From assembly GCA_031265535.1 (NCBI GenBank), contig JAISCO010000239.1, positions 1-15,775 of the forward strand: a DNA stretch of 15,775 bases, in the 5' to 3' direction. Under the pieces are notes generated by a model, which ran no database searches, was not told the DNA's origin, and saw nothing but the letters and a program-made list of their open reading frames with translations. The stretch is from Spirochaetaceae bacterium (GTDB lineage Bacteria; Spirochaetota; Spirochaetia; Treponematales; Breznakiellaceae). Below are positions 7,044-13,550 of the stretch, in pieces (position 1 is the stretch's first letter; every line of letters starts with the position of its first letter). The position numbers and the translations under genes were made by a program.

Positions 7044-7076
7044 TAGGGTATATCTCATCTTTAAAATAGGGTATAT
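7044..7076. repeat. Direct repeat TAGGGTATAT, 23 nt apart, upstream of the CHASE2 gene
   Basis: TAGGGTATAT occurs at 7044-7053 and 7067-7076. A 23-nt centre-to-centre distance is about two helical turns, as for a tandem operator. It lies 20-50 nt before the start codon at 7096. Could be a regulator site or chance in AT-rich DNA. Confidence 0.4.
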
Positions 7077-7090
7077 TTTAATTTGATAAT
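7061..7090 (+). promoter_or_regulatory. Possible promoter for the CHASE2 gene
   Basis: TTAAAA (7061-7066, 4/6 to -35 consensus), an 18-nt spacer and GATAAT (7085-7090, 5/6 to -10) precede the ATG at 7096 by only 5 nt. As with the lipoprotein gene, no ribosome site is visible and the predicted transcript would be leaderless. Weaker than that promoter. Confidence 0.4.
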
Positions 7091-7095
7091 TATTT

Positions 7096-9504
7096 ATGCC
7101 GATGACAAATGATACAAAAAAAAGCAGACTTAGGCGTTTGGCGGTTTCTGTTGCCGCCGCGCTCGTCATGCTTTATCCCGCCGTATATTTTTTATCCGCT
7201 CCGCGGCTCGGGCCTCATTATGATTTTTTGATGAAACTGCGTCCGCTGGAACCGCGTCCGGGAGCCGGACGCCTGTTAAACCGGAACGCTAAGTCCGGCG
7301 GGCTGCTATACCCTGAAATACTGCTGATCGAAACCGGCGGTAACGGTAATGCCGGGGGCGACCTTATTGCCGCTTCAACCGTGTTTATCATAATGATGAC
7401 TCTCTCAGAAATGAACGCCGGCGCTCTGTTGATAGAAACTCCGGTTCTGGGGGTTTCCAGCGGACGCGCCGTGAGTGAAACAGAGCTTGTATACCGTTTT
7501 GATGAAGAATTCAACATTGTAGAATCCAACATAAAAAACTTGTTCGACGGCATACGGCTGGGTTCGATAGCGCCGCTTGACGCCGCCCGTTATGTAAACG
7601 ATGTAATAAAACTTACCGAACAGGGGAAAATCAGACTGCTTTCCGCGGCGGCGCGTGGAGACGAGGAGCAGGCGGCGCAGCTTGAAAACGCGGCGGCAGT
7701 GTTCGGCTCTGTATACATTCCCGGCGACATACTTGTAGATGTTATACAGCCTGAAAATGATACGCCGCCGCCGATAAACCGCCTCTACTTTCCCGTGTAC
7801 TCACGCCCCCCGCCCGATAAAGACGGGAAAATCCGGCGTATTCCCCCGATACTGAGCGCCGCCAACGGAACCGAATATGAATACGCGGTTTACAGCGCCA
7901 TAAAAAAACGGTTTTCAACGGCGGAGATTAACGCGGCGGACGGCGGCTTTACACTCACACTTGCAAACGCTTCTGATGAAAAGCGCTTTATTTTAGACAG
8001 AACGGCGTCTTTGCTGTTCGGCATACCTGAAGGCGGCGGCGGCGCCTTCAGAAAAATTGAGCTTGCCCTGTTTTTAGATTATGCCGAGACCGACAAAATG
8101 CTGTACCGCCTGCTTGCGGAGTCCCCTACGCTTGCGGAGTACGCCGACATTGCATTAGAAAATTATCCGCCGTTTTTGTATGAGCAGGCCCAGTTAGTCC
8201 GCGATACGCTCCTTGAAAATCCCGGCCAGGAACTTCATGAACGGTGGCTCCGTTTACGCGCCGCCTATTACGACTCGCTTGATAGTTTTTTTGATAAAAA
8301 TGATGGGGCGGAAAGTAAAATCATATCCTCGTTCCAAAACTTAAAAGAGCAGGAAAATCTTGACGACGCCGGCAAGGAACGCCTTTATAATCTGCGCAAC
8401 GAACAACTTGAAATGATTTTTACCGCCCGTGATCTGTACAGAAATATTTCCACGCTGCGCAAACAGCTTAAAAACGAATTATACGAATCATTTTGTATTC
8501 TGGGCCCGGTTTCACGCGATACGGAACTTTCCGCCATGTTTGCAAACAGCATAATGACGGGGTATTACACTATCCCCGCAAACATTAAACAAATTCTGTT
8601 TAGTTCGCTTTTTGTTATTTTGCTGCTGCTTTGCGCGATGAATAAAATGAAGGCGGTTTTTTCGTTTTGTTTCTGCATATTGATGACGGCGTTTATCATT
8701 GCGGCTTTTTCTTATATTTTTATTGTAAGCGGACTATGGATAGACCCGCTAATTCCCGGCGCGGCGTTTGCGGCGGGTTCCTTAGCTTCTTCACTATTCG
8801 CTTTTTTCATCAAAAAACAGTCGGAGATAAAGCTGCGCTGTGTCTGCGGCGCCATTGTCTCCGATGCATATCTTAAAAAAATATTACAAAGCGGCGTGTC
8901 TCTTGAAAAAGAAATAAGCGCTAAAGCCGCAATTGTTACGATAATCCGGCCGGATATTGCCATAATCGAAAATGAGCCGGACGCGCAAAAATACGCGGAC
9001 ATGTTAAAAAATTATCATAATAATATATGCTCTGAGTTTATTAAGGCGGGAGCGGTAATAATAAGCTGCGATAAAAATACCGTAAGCGCGGCGTTCGGCT
9101 CGCCGCTGGAGTGTATTGCCGCGCAAAAAACACAGGCGGAAATAAATCCGGTGAACAGGGCTGTAACGGCGGTAAAGGCATTGTTTAAAGATCAGACTGA
9201 CGCGGACAAGCTGTATGCCGGAATAGGCTATGGCGAATGTGTGTTTAGTTATAGTCCGTTGACAGGATATACCGCGGCGGGCAGCGCTGTTTTCCGCTCG
9301 CATATTCTTTCAACGGCGGCGCGGCGCGGCAGCGTGCCGGCGCTGATAAGCAAAACCGCAAGCGAACAAGCTCCTATGCTTTTTCGCGGCAGGCAGCCGT
9401 TTAACACACTAAATGGTGAATTCGCGTCGGCTGAACCAGACAGCGCACCTGAAGCCGGGGGCGCGGAAAGCGATCTGTGCTATCAGCTTATATTGCAGCG
9501 GTGA
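7096..9504 (+). CDS. CHASE2-domain membrane sensor with degenerate class III cyclase-like domain
   Basis: The 802-residue protein has an N-terminal membrane helix (about 13-33), a large outer domain (34-490), three membrane helices (about 498-516, 519-545, 550-573) and a cytoplasmic end. The outer part ends CILGPVSRDTELSAMFANSIMTG and runs into the membrane helices, the layout of CHASE2 sensors, which detect extracytoplasmic cues. A charged, probably helical insert spans about 345-455. The cytoplasmic part aligns by eye with adenylate cyclases: KAAIVTIIRPDIAII (Asp620, first metal site), then CDKNTVSAAFG where the family has G-D-x-x-x-A-x-F-G, putting Asn661 at the second metal Asp, then NRAVTAVKAL and GIGYGECVFS. 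The FTxxxE region is also missing. I infer a non-catalytic or altered output domain. The C-terminal 30 residues are low-complexity. It is a lone plus-strand gene converging on the HD-GYP gene. ATG 7096 or 7102 both lack a ribosome site. Confidence 0.75.
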   Translation: MPMTNDTKKSRLRRLAVSVAAALVMLYPAVYFLSAPRLGPHYDFLMKLRPLEPRPGAGRLLNRNAKSGGLLYPEILLIETGGNGNAGGDLIAASTVFIIMMTLSEMNAGALLIETPVLGVSSGRAVSETELVYRFDEEFNIVESNIKNLFDGIRLGSIAPLDAARYVNDVIKLTEQGKIRLLSAAARGDEEQAAQLENAAAVFGSVYIPGDILVDVIQPENDTPPPINRLYFPVYSRPPPDKDGKIRRIPPILSAANGTEYEYAVYSAIKKRFSTAEINAADGGFTLTLANASDEKRFILDRTASLLFGIPEGGGGAFRKIELALFLDYAETDKMLYRLLAESPTLAEYADIALENYPPFLYEQAQLVRDTLLENPGQELHERWLRLRAAYYDSLDSFFDKNDGAESKIISSFQNLKEQENLDDAGKERLYNLRNEQLEMIFTARDLYRNISTLRKQLKNELYESFCILGPVSRDTELSAMFANSIMTGYYTIPANIKQILFSSLFVILLLLCAMNKMKAVFSFCFCILMTAFIIAAFSYIFIVSGLWIDPLIPGAAFAAGSLASSLFAFFIKKQSEIKLRCVCGAIVSDAYLKKILQSGVSLEKEISAKAAIVTIIRPDIAIIENEPDAQKYADMLKNYHNNICSEFIKAGAVIISCDKNTVSAAFGSPLECIAAQKTQAEINPVNRAVTAVKALFKDQTDADKLYAGIGYGECVFSYSPLTGYTAAGSAVFRSHILSTAARRGSVPALISKTASEQAPMLFRGRQPFNTLNGEFASAEPDSAPEAGGAESDLCYQLILQR

Positions 9505-9529
9505 TGACCCGCTGTAAATGAGTTAAGTA

Positions 9530-9599
9530 ACAATTAAAAATTAGCAATTAACAATTAGCAGAGAACTTTTTATCTTTTACTTTTTACTTTTTACTTGAA
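9530..9599. repeat. Composite heptamer array joining both families in one register, 10 units
   Basis: Units: ACAATTA, AAAATTA, GCAATTA, ACAATTA, GCAGAGA, ACTTTTT, ATCTTTT, ACTTTTT, ACTTTTT, ACTTGAA. The first four are the reverse complement of the TAATTGT-type units of 5054 and 6943; the last five are the ACTTTTT type of 119 and 4937. The 7-nt phase continues unbroken through the switch. Confidence 0.85.
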
Positions 9600-9602
9600 T
9601 GA

Positions 9603-9769
9603 GGGGGGAAGTCTCCCCCACGCTCCAGCCCTGCTTCGCAGGTCTTCCGCTTCCCCCTCTACGGGGCAGCCTCAGGCTGTTAATATGCCCCGTAACGCCC
9701 CATACTTGGTCCCAGAAGCAACTCCGCGAAGTGGATTTGCAACCGCCTGCAAGTTACCCGATAACTTGC
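9603..9769. repeat. Cluster of short palindromes (REP-like intergenic element)
   Basis: Perfect small inverted repeats follow one another: GGGGGA/TCCCCC (9604-9619), CCTGC/GCAGG (9630-9642), ACGGGGC/GCCCCGT (9661-9693) enclosing AGCCT/AGGCT, and GCAAGTT/AACTTGC (9749-9769). Such density in a convergent gap suggests a structured dispersed element or a set of transcription-end hairpins. Confidence 0.6.
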
Positions 9770-9812
9770 TAAACATTCCAGTTTCAACTAAGGGATTTTA
9801 TTCGCTAAAAGT

Positions 9813-10997
9813 TTAGTCTTTGTTTTTCTCGTATATTTCATTGAATTTACTGTTGATACTTAAAAAAATATCGACAAGCGCGGGATCAAAATGCGACCCT
9901 TTATCGGCAACTATTTTTTCAACGGCTACGCTGTGCGGCATAGCATCTTTGTAACTGCGCTTCATGCGGAGCGCGTCGTATACGTCGGCTATAGCTACGA
10001 TACGGGCGGAAAGCGGAATCATATTCCCCTCTATCTGGAACGGGTAACCCATGCCGTTCCATTTTTCATGGTGCGATAACGCGATTTCTTTGGCCATAGG
10101 GTTTGGATAGGTTGAAAGAATAAACGCGCCGTTCTTTGTATGCTCCTTCATTACCACCCATTCCCAATCCGACAGCGGCCCTTCCTTGTTCAGTACATCG
10201 TCCGGTGTGCCAATTTTACCAACATCGTGCATGGACGCAAGAAAGCCAATATTATCAATGAATTCCGCGTCAACAACGTCATAACCCGGACGGTTAAACA
10301 ATGTTTTTGCCAAAACTTCGGAATAATAGTTTACGCGGCTTATGTGCATTCCAGTATCGTTATCTTTCAATTTTGAGGCTTCCAGCAAGCTGACGAATAC
10401 GCTGCGCAGAAGTTTCTTATTTTCTTCGGTAACGTCATCAAACATAACGGTAAAATCTACCGGCGCTTTTACATTCATATTAGCGGGGAAAATATAAACA
10501 CGTGTAAAAACCGTTGGACGTTCCCGCGATTTTATATGAGCGACGCCGCGCCACGAAAAACCGTTTTCGCCTTTTAGAATGGCCGCGCGTATGGCTTTAA
10601 CGTCTTCAATCTGGAAATACTTACCAAAAACATCAAAAAATAGATTACCTTCAAGCGTAAAAAATCCTGTAAAGAATTTCCGGCTGGAAGGGTTTGAATA
10701 AATTATTCTAAAATCGCTGTTGATGCAAAGCACAGGAAAGACGCTTGAATGAAACATTGCCATAGCCGACATTGCCGGTATTTGCGATTGCGGCTGTGTT
10801 TGTGAAACCCGCGATGGCACAGATTCTTGCGGAACGCTCCGTCCGCCCGTCCCCTGAACGGTGGGATGCCGTAACATCTGTATCCCGCCTCGCGTGGGGT
10901 GAGGTTCCGGTGAAGAAACTTTAACCGCGTTAACCGGGACTTTTACTGTCCCCCCGCCAATGGCGGAGTCTGAAACTGCCTTTGAAAAATTTACCAT
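9813..10997 (-). CDS. PAS-HD-GYP protein, probable cyclic-di-GMP phosphodiesterase
   Basis: HD-GYP enzymes hydrolyse cyclic-di-GMP. The 394-residue product has a Pro/Ser/Gln-rich, probably disordered N-terminus (about 1-75), a PAS-like sensor domain (about 80-190: PVLCINSDFRIIYSNPSSRKFF through DFTVMFDDVTEENK) and an HD-GYP domain from about 200. Catalytic-type motifs are DTGMHISRVN, the HD pair in ASMHDVGKIGTPD, MKEHTKNGA, HHEKWNGMGYP, ADVYDALRMKRSYK and GSHFDP. The usual D-G in HHExxDGxGYP is N-G here; the GYP triplet is intact, so activity is plausible. There is no receiver domain. ATG 10997 is preferred over GTG 11006, which has no ribosome site; the ATG has only a close GGGA. It is in the same direction as tsaB but separated by about 170 nt containing strong hairpins, so it is probably a separate unit. 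Confidence 0.92.
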   Translation of the reverse strand: MVNFSKAVSDSAIGGGTVKVPVNAVKVSSPEPHPTRGGIQMLRHPTVQGTGGRSVPQESVPSRVSQTQPQSQIPAMSAMAMFHSSVFPVLCINSDFRIIYSNPSSRKFFTGFFTLEGNLFFDVFGKYFQIEDVKAIRAAILKGENGFSWRGVAHIKSRERPTVFTRVYIFPANMNVKAPVDFTVMFDDVTEENKKLLRSVFVSLLEASKLKDNDTGMHISRVNYYSEVLAKTLFNRPGYDVVDAEFIDNIGFLASMHDVGKIGTPDDVLNKEGPLSDWEWVVMKEHTKNGAFILSTYPNPMAKEIALSHHEKWNGMGYPFQIEGNMIPLSARIVAIADVYDALRMKRSYKDAMPHSVAVEKIVADKGSHFDPALVDIFLSINSKFNEIYEKNKD

Positions 10998-11094
10998 ACT
11001 TCCCACTTTTTATAATGAATTAGCCCACCGCCCCTAAATAAATCATTTTAACGGGGAATTGGCTTGAAACTATAACTGCCCAGCAGCCTGTTGC

Positions 11095-11157
11095 AAAATG
11101 CCGCGCGTTTTGCGGCTTTTAAGCGGAATTTGGCGCGGAAACTTCAGTTTCCGCGCC
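11095..11157 (-). terminator. Two hairpins downstream of tsaB, possible transcription end
   Basis: GGCGCGGAAAC/GTTTCCGCGCC (11132-11157) is an 11-bp perfect stem with a 4-nt loop (TTCA in the plus orientation), 8 nt after the tsaB stop. A second stem, GCCGC/GCGGC (11100-11116), is flanked by AAAA and TTTT on the plus strand. T-runs on the minus-strand exit side are weak, so termination is likely but not certain. Between here and the HD-GYP start nothing else was recognised. Confidence 0.5.
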
Positions 11158-11165
11158 GTCTCTAT

Positions 11166-11897
11166 TTATCCGGCAGATGCCGCGGCATCTGCCGCCCGTT
11201 TAATTTCCGCGTCACTTTTACGAATATATAAAGGGGCGGAAATCCGCGCATCCTCTATATTATTTAGGATATTGGATTCTTTAATATATTGCAATAGCGC
11301 AGGCGCGCTGCCTGTGTATAAATCATCCGCGCAAAGATATATATCCGGCGGCAGGAAGCCGGAAAGAGCGCCGCGGGCAATCGCCGCGCCGGGGCCGCAA
11401 AGAAGCGCTATACGCGGCGCGGACGGAGTATTTCCCAATTTTTCATTGATATAATGCGCAAGCTCTTCCGCCGTACAATCCATAAAATCAGTGAGCCGCC
11501 GTCCCTCAAGGTACAGCGCGGTAAAAAAACGGCGCTGTTTGGCATCCAGAACAGGGACACAAAGAAACGGGTTGTGCTTGAACGGGTATGCTATGCAGTC
11601 AAGGGTTGGAACAGAGATTATACGCTTTTCAAGGGCCAGCGCGAGTCCTTTAACGGCGGCAAAGCCTATCCTGAGCCCGGTAAAAGACCCGGGCCCTTTC
11701 ATGCAGGCAAAAAGGTCTATGTCTTCACGTTCAATACGCGCCAGCCGCGTAAGCGCGTCAATAGTATCAAAAAGCAGCTCGGAATGGCTTGTTCCCGCGT
11801 CCGCCTCAAAACAAAAATTTCCGGCTGCAGTAGAAATCCCAACAGAAAATATTTCCGAAGCCGTATCAATCGCAAGTATATTCAATTCTGCGCTCAC
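11166..11897 (-). CDS. tsaB: tRNA threonylcarbamoyladenosine (t6A) synthesis protein TsaB
   Basis: TsaB is the inactive paralogue that pairs with TsaD; with TsaE they attach threonylcarbamoyl to A37 of ANN-decoding tRNAs. The 243-residue protein has the ASKHA start LNILAIDTASEIFSVGI, the TSHSELLFDTIDAL helix, and the highly typical MKGPGSFTGLRIGFAAVKGLALAL followed by VPTLDCIAYPF. It then has DAKQRRFFTALY and a weaker C-terminal half, with no RimI fusion. The GTG at 11897 is the first start available, because TGA lies just upstream. The nearest SD-like AGAGGA is 11 nt away and is the last of a series of SD-like motifs in an 11-bp tandem repeat. The last residues (ADAAASAG) are encoded by a 24-nt palindrome. 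The gene lies 71 nt downstream of tsaE, which supports the assignment. Confidence 0.95.
   Translation of the reverse strand: MSAELNILAIDTASEIFSVGISTAAGNFCFEADAGTSHSELLFDTIDALTRLARIEREDIDLFACMKGPGSFTGLRIGFAAVKGLALALEKRIISVPTLDCIAYPFKHNPFLCVPVLDAKQRRFFTALYLEGRRLTDFMDCTAEELAHYINEKLGNTPSAPRIALLCGPGAAIARGALSGFLPPDIYLCADDLYTGSAPALLQYIKESNILNNIEDARISAPLYIRKSDAEIKRAADAAASAG
11171..11194. repeat. Perfect 24-nt palindrome in the 3' end of tsaB
   Basis: CGGCAGATGCCG is followed directly by its reverse complement CGGCATCTGCCG. It encodes the Ala-rich C-terminus of TsaB and stands only 14 nt from the 11-bp-stem hairpin beyond the stop. In RNA it could fold as nested hairpins; as DNA it could be a dimer binding site. 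Confidence 0.75.
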
Positions 11898-11905
11898 AGA
11901 TCATC

Positions 11906-12000
11906 GATTCCTCTAATCAATCCTTTAATAATCCTTTAATAATCCTTTAATAATCCTCTAACAATCCTTTAACAATCCTTTGACAAAATTCCTTTAACAA
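11906..12000. repeat. 11-bp tandem repeat across the tsaE end and tsaB leader
   Basis: The core has units starting at 11919, 11930, 11941, 11952, 11963 and 11974 (AATCCTTTAAT, drifting to AATCCTTTAAC), an exact 11-nt period. Degenerate copies flank it at 11907 and 11987. On the coding strand each unit reads AAAGGATTATT, so each offers an SD-like AAAGGA. The array supplies the last codons and stop (TAA, 11969-11971) of tsaE and most of the tsaB leader. Confidence 0.9.
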
Positions 12001-12475
12001 AAATCTCGCGTCTGCCGTCGTCTATAATTTTTATTTCAATATAAACGGTGTCGGACGGCAGGCAAGGGCTTACACGCTCGCTCCATTCGATAAGACTCAA
12101 GCCTCCGCCGTAAAGCGCCTCAATACCGCCTGAATTTTCAAAATCATCCGCGCCTGAAAGCCTGTACGCGTCAATATGATAGATGGGGAAAATGCCTTCA
12201 TACTCATGAATTATGGTATATGTAGGGCTCGTTACCGGCACTTTTACTCCAAGCGCGCGGCAAATACCGGCGCAAAGGCATGTTTTCCCGGCGCCAAGAG
12301 CGCCTTTCAATGCCACAACGCCGCCTTGCTTTAGGATTCGTCCTAACTCACCGCCTAATTCAAAAGTTTCATCATAGGAACCGGTGATAAAAACTAAACT
12401 CTGCCCTGCTTCCGCGGCTTTCACAAAATATTTTTTAAAAATGCCGCTGTTATAAAGGCAGTTTTCCTTCGGCAT
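11969..12475 (-). CDS. tsaE: t6A synthesis ATPase TsaE
   Basis: TsaE is the P-loop ATPase that resets the TsaB-TsaD complex during t6A formation. The product has Walker A GALGAGKTCLCAGICRALGV, then VTSPTYTIIHEYEG, the HIDAYRL motif and LIEWSERV, all in the order of the YjeE/TsaE family. About 168 residues from ATG 12475 against a usual 140-160, so the N-terminus has an extension of about 30 residues (ENCLYNSGIFKKYFVKAAEAG) before the conserved core. TTG 12487 is in frame upstream but has no better support. The start lies inside the preceding 87-aa gene (26-nt overlap), implying coupled translation. The last codons fall in the 11-bp tandem repeat, so the C-terminal tail may vary between strains. 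Confidence 0.95.
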   Translation of the reverse strand: MPKENCLYNSGIFKKYFVKAAEAGQSLVFITGSYDETFELGGELGRILKQGGVVALKGALGAGKTCLCAGICRALGVKVPVTSPTYTIIHEYEGIFPIYHIDAYRLSGADDFENSGGIEALYGGGLSLIEWSERVSPCLPSDTVYIEIKIIDDGRREIFVKGILSKDC

Positions 12476-12713
12476 CAAGATACTCAATCTTTTTCTTTAG
12501 TTCCTTAATTATAGGAAGCAGCGGATAATCAATCGTACCGGTCAATGTTACCGTTGTTTCTTTAGTACCTAGCGGAGTGGTCTCTATTGTCCAATCTGCC
12601 CGCATACTCTCTGTTTTACCGGCAATTTCAATTATCGCGCTGCCGGTATATGCGCGTCTGTAATAAATCGGTACGTCTTTGCGAACCATGTTTTTTATTT
12701 CGATAACTGTCAT
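12450..12713 (-). CDS. Conserved-looking 87-aa protein of unknown function
   Basis: This small protein starts MTVIEIKNMVRKDVPIYYRR. It is soluble, with alternating beta-type segments (TGSAIIEIAGKTES, RADWTIETTP, TVTLTGTID) and a C-terminal charged helix (LLPIIKELKKKIEYLD). I recognise no domain. ATG 12713 is chosen over GTG 12722 because an AAGGTG ribosome site stands 6 nt before it; the GTG would overlap the PilZ stop as GTGA. It is wedged between the PilZ gene and tsaE, overlapping tsaE by 26 nt, so it is clearly a real member of the operon. Its location suggests a link to PilZ-mediated control, but this is only inference. Confidence 0.8.
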   Translation of the reverse strand: MTVIEIKNMVRKDVPIYYRRAYTGSAIIEIAGKTESMRADWTIETTPLGTKETTVTLTGTIDYPLLPIIKELKKKIEYLDAEGKLPL

Positions 12714-12718
12714 AATTC

Positions 12719-13528
12719 TCACCTTCTACTTTCGTATTCAAAAATATACGCATTTAACGCTACTAAAGATTTGTTTGACAGACGCAGGAATTTTATATGG
12801 TATATCCAATTATTACTATCTTTATTAAGCCGGATAATTTGACCCAAAGCCGCAATTTTCTGTATACTAAGCGTAAATTCGATCTTTATCATTTGTCCTG
12901 TTTTAATATGCTGCTTTATGCTGATTGCGCATCCTCCCTGCGAAATATCCAGCATATTCCCCTCATACTTACAGTCTTCTTCAACAACGAGTTTTTTTCG
13001 GCTGCCGGGTTTTTCATCGTTATTTACTGAAATTACTAAATAAAAAATACACGGGCTTTTTATAGACTTACGTCTGTAGTTTCGCACAATTGCCTTTTCG
13101 GATGAATTTCTCTCGTTAGCGTAAAAATACTCAATGGCGTTTCTGATTGAAAATAAATCCATCAATACCGGCAGCGCTTCTTCACCGTTGTATTCACGTA
13201 AAGTATTTTGATAGGCGTGCTTAAAATATTCGTCTACTTTAGCTTCGTCATATAAAACAGAAATTGGATCCTCATCGTTTTCTTTTAGTATCTTTTCTAA
13301 AACAGCGGCTTCCCGTTTATTTAATCCTATATGTTTCACTTTATTATAAAAATGGCCGTCAACTTTTACATGCTCTTTTCTCTTGATGACTACGCCTTTG
13401 TCATTGAAAAGACCGCTGTTTTTTACCCGCTTTGAGACATTCAAAAAAATAATCAGCCCTATTAAAAGGGCCAACACAATAATAAAACCAGCCGCATCCA
13501 ACGGATTGGGCTGGATTTTAAATTCCAT
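12719..13528 (-). CDS. Membrane-anchored PilZ-domain protein (likely cyclic-di-GMP receptor)
   Basis: The product (269 aa from ATG 13528) has one N-terminal membrane helix (DAAGFIIVLALLIGLIIFLNV, about 11-31), a basic juxtamembrane stretch, a helical middle region (about 65-145) and a C-terminal PilZ domain. PilZ hallmarks are the Arg-rich VRNYRRKSIK (about 148-157) and DISQGG (about 194-199), the two elements that grip cyclic-di-GMP in this family. The second Arg of the usual RxxxR may be Lys, depending on alignment. The layout resembles YcgR-like flagellar brakes but is membrane-bound. ATG 13528 has an AGGA site four nt away; ATG 13558, overlapping the previous gene, would add MYNLYLLQDI and is less likely. 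Downstream of the sigma-28-like promoter, which suggests expression with flagellar genes. Confidence 0.88.
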   Translation of the reverse strand: MEFKIQPNPLDAAGFIIVLALLIGLIIFLNVSKRVKNSGLFNDKGVVIKRKEHVKVDGHFYNKVKHIGLNKREAAVLEKILKENDEDPISVLYDEAKVDEYFKHAYQNTLREYNGEEALPVLMDLFSIRNAIEYFYANERNSSEKAIVRNYRRKSIKSPCIFYLVISVNNDEKPGSRKKLVVEEDCKYEGNMLDISQGGCAISIKQHIKTGQMIKIEFTLSIQKIAALGQIIRLNKDSNNWIYHIKFLRLSNKSLVALNAYIFEYESRR

Positions 13529-13550
13529 TATATCCTGCAAAAGATACAGG

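Larger units (their letters stand above)
6774..7095. other. Divergent intergenic region between the lipoprotein and CHASE2 genes
   Basis: This 322-nt gap holds no gene. It contains the lipoprotein promoter, copy 2 of the 25-nt dispersed repeat, a GC-rich segment (6846-6942) with CAGCGGGTTT again at 6919-6928, a 14-unit heptamer array, a 10-nt direct repeat, and a possible promoter for the plus-strand CHASE2 gene. The repeats occupy most of the gap and separate the two divergent promoters. Confidence 0.7.
9505..9812. other. Convergent intergenic region between CHASE2 and HD-GYP genes
   Basis: This 308-nt region lies between two converging genes. It holds a 10-unit heptamer array and then a GC-rich cluster of small palindromes. 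A 73-codon open frame across 9595-9816 has no domain, no ribosome site and a composition that follows the palindromes; I do not call it a gene. No hairpin with a clear T-run serves either gene as an ordinary intrinsic terminator, though the palindromes may do so. Confidence 0.65.

Noticed and set aside
9595..9816. 73-aa plus-strand open frame in the convergent gap
   Set aside because: It spans a palindrome cluster, has no ribosome site or recognisable domain, and overlaps the end of the HD-GYP gene.
11454..11939. Long plus-strand open frames opposite tsaB
   Set aside because: The minus strand carries unmistakable TsaB motifs; these frames are its shadows.
11906..12000. Possible CRISPR or replication iterons
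   Set aside because: 11-bp units are contiguous, AT-rich and inside an operon; no replication initiator gene or DnaA-box cluster was noticed nearby.
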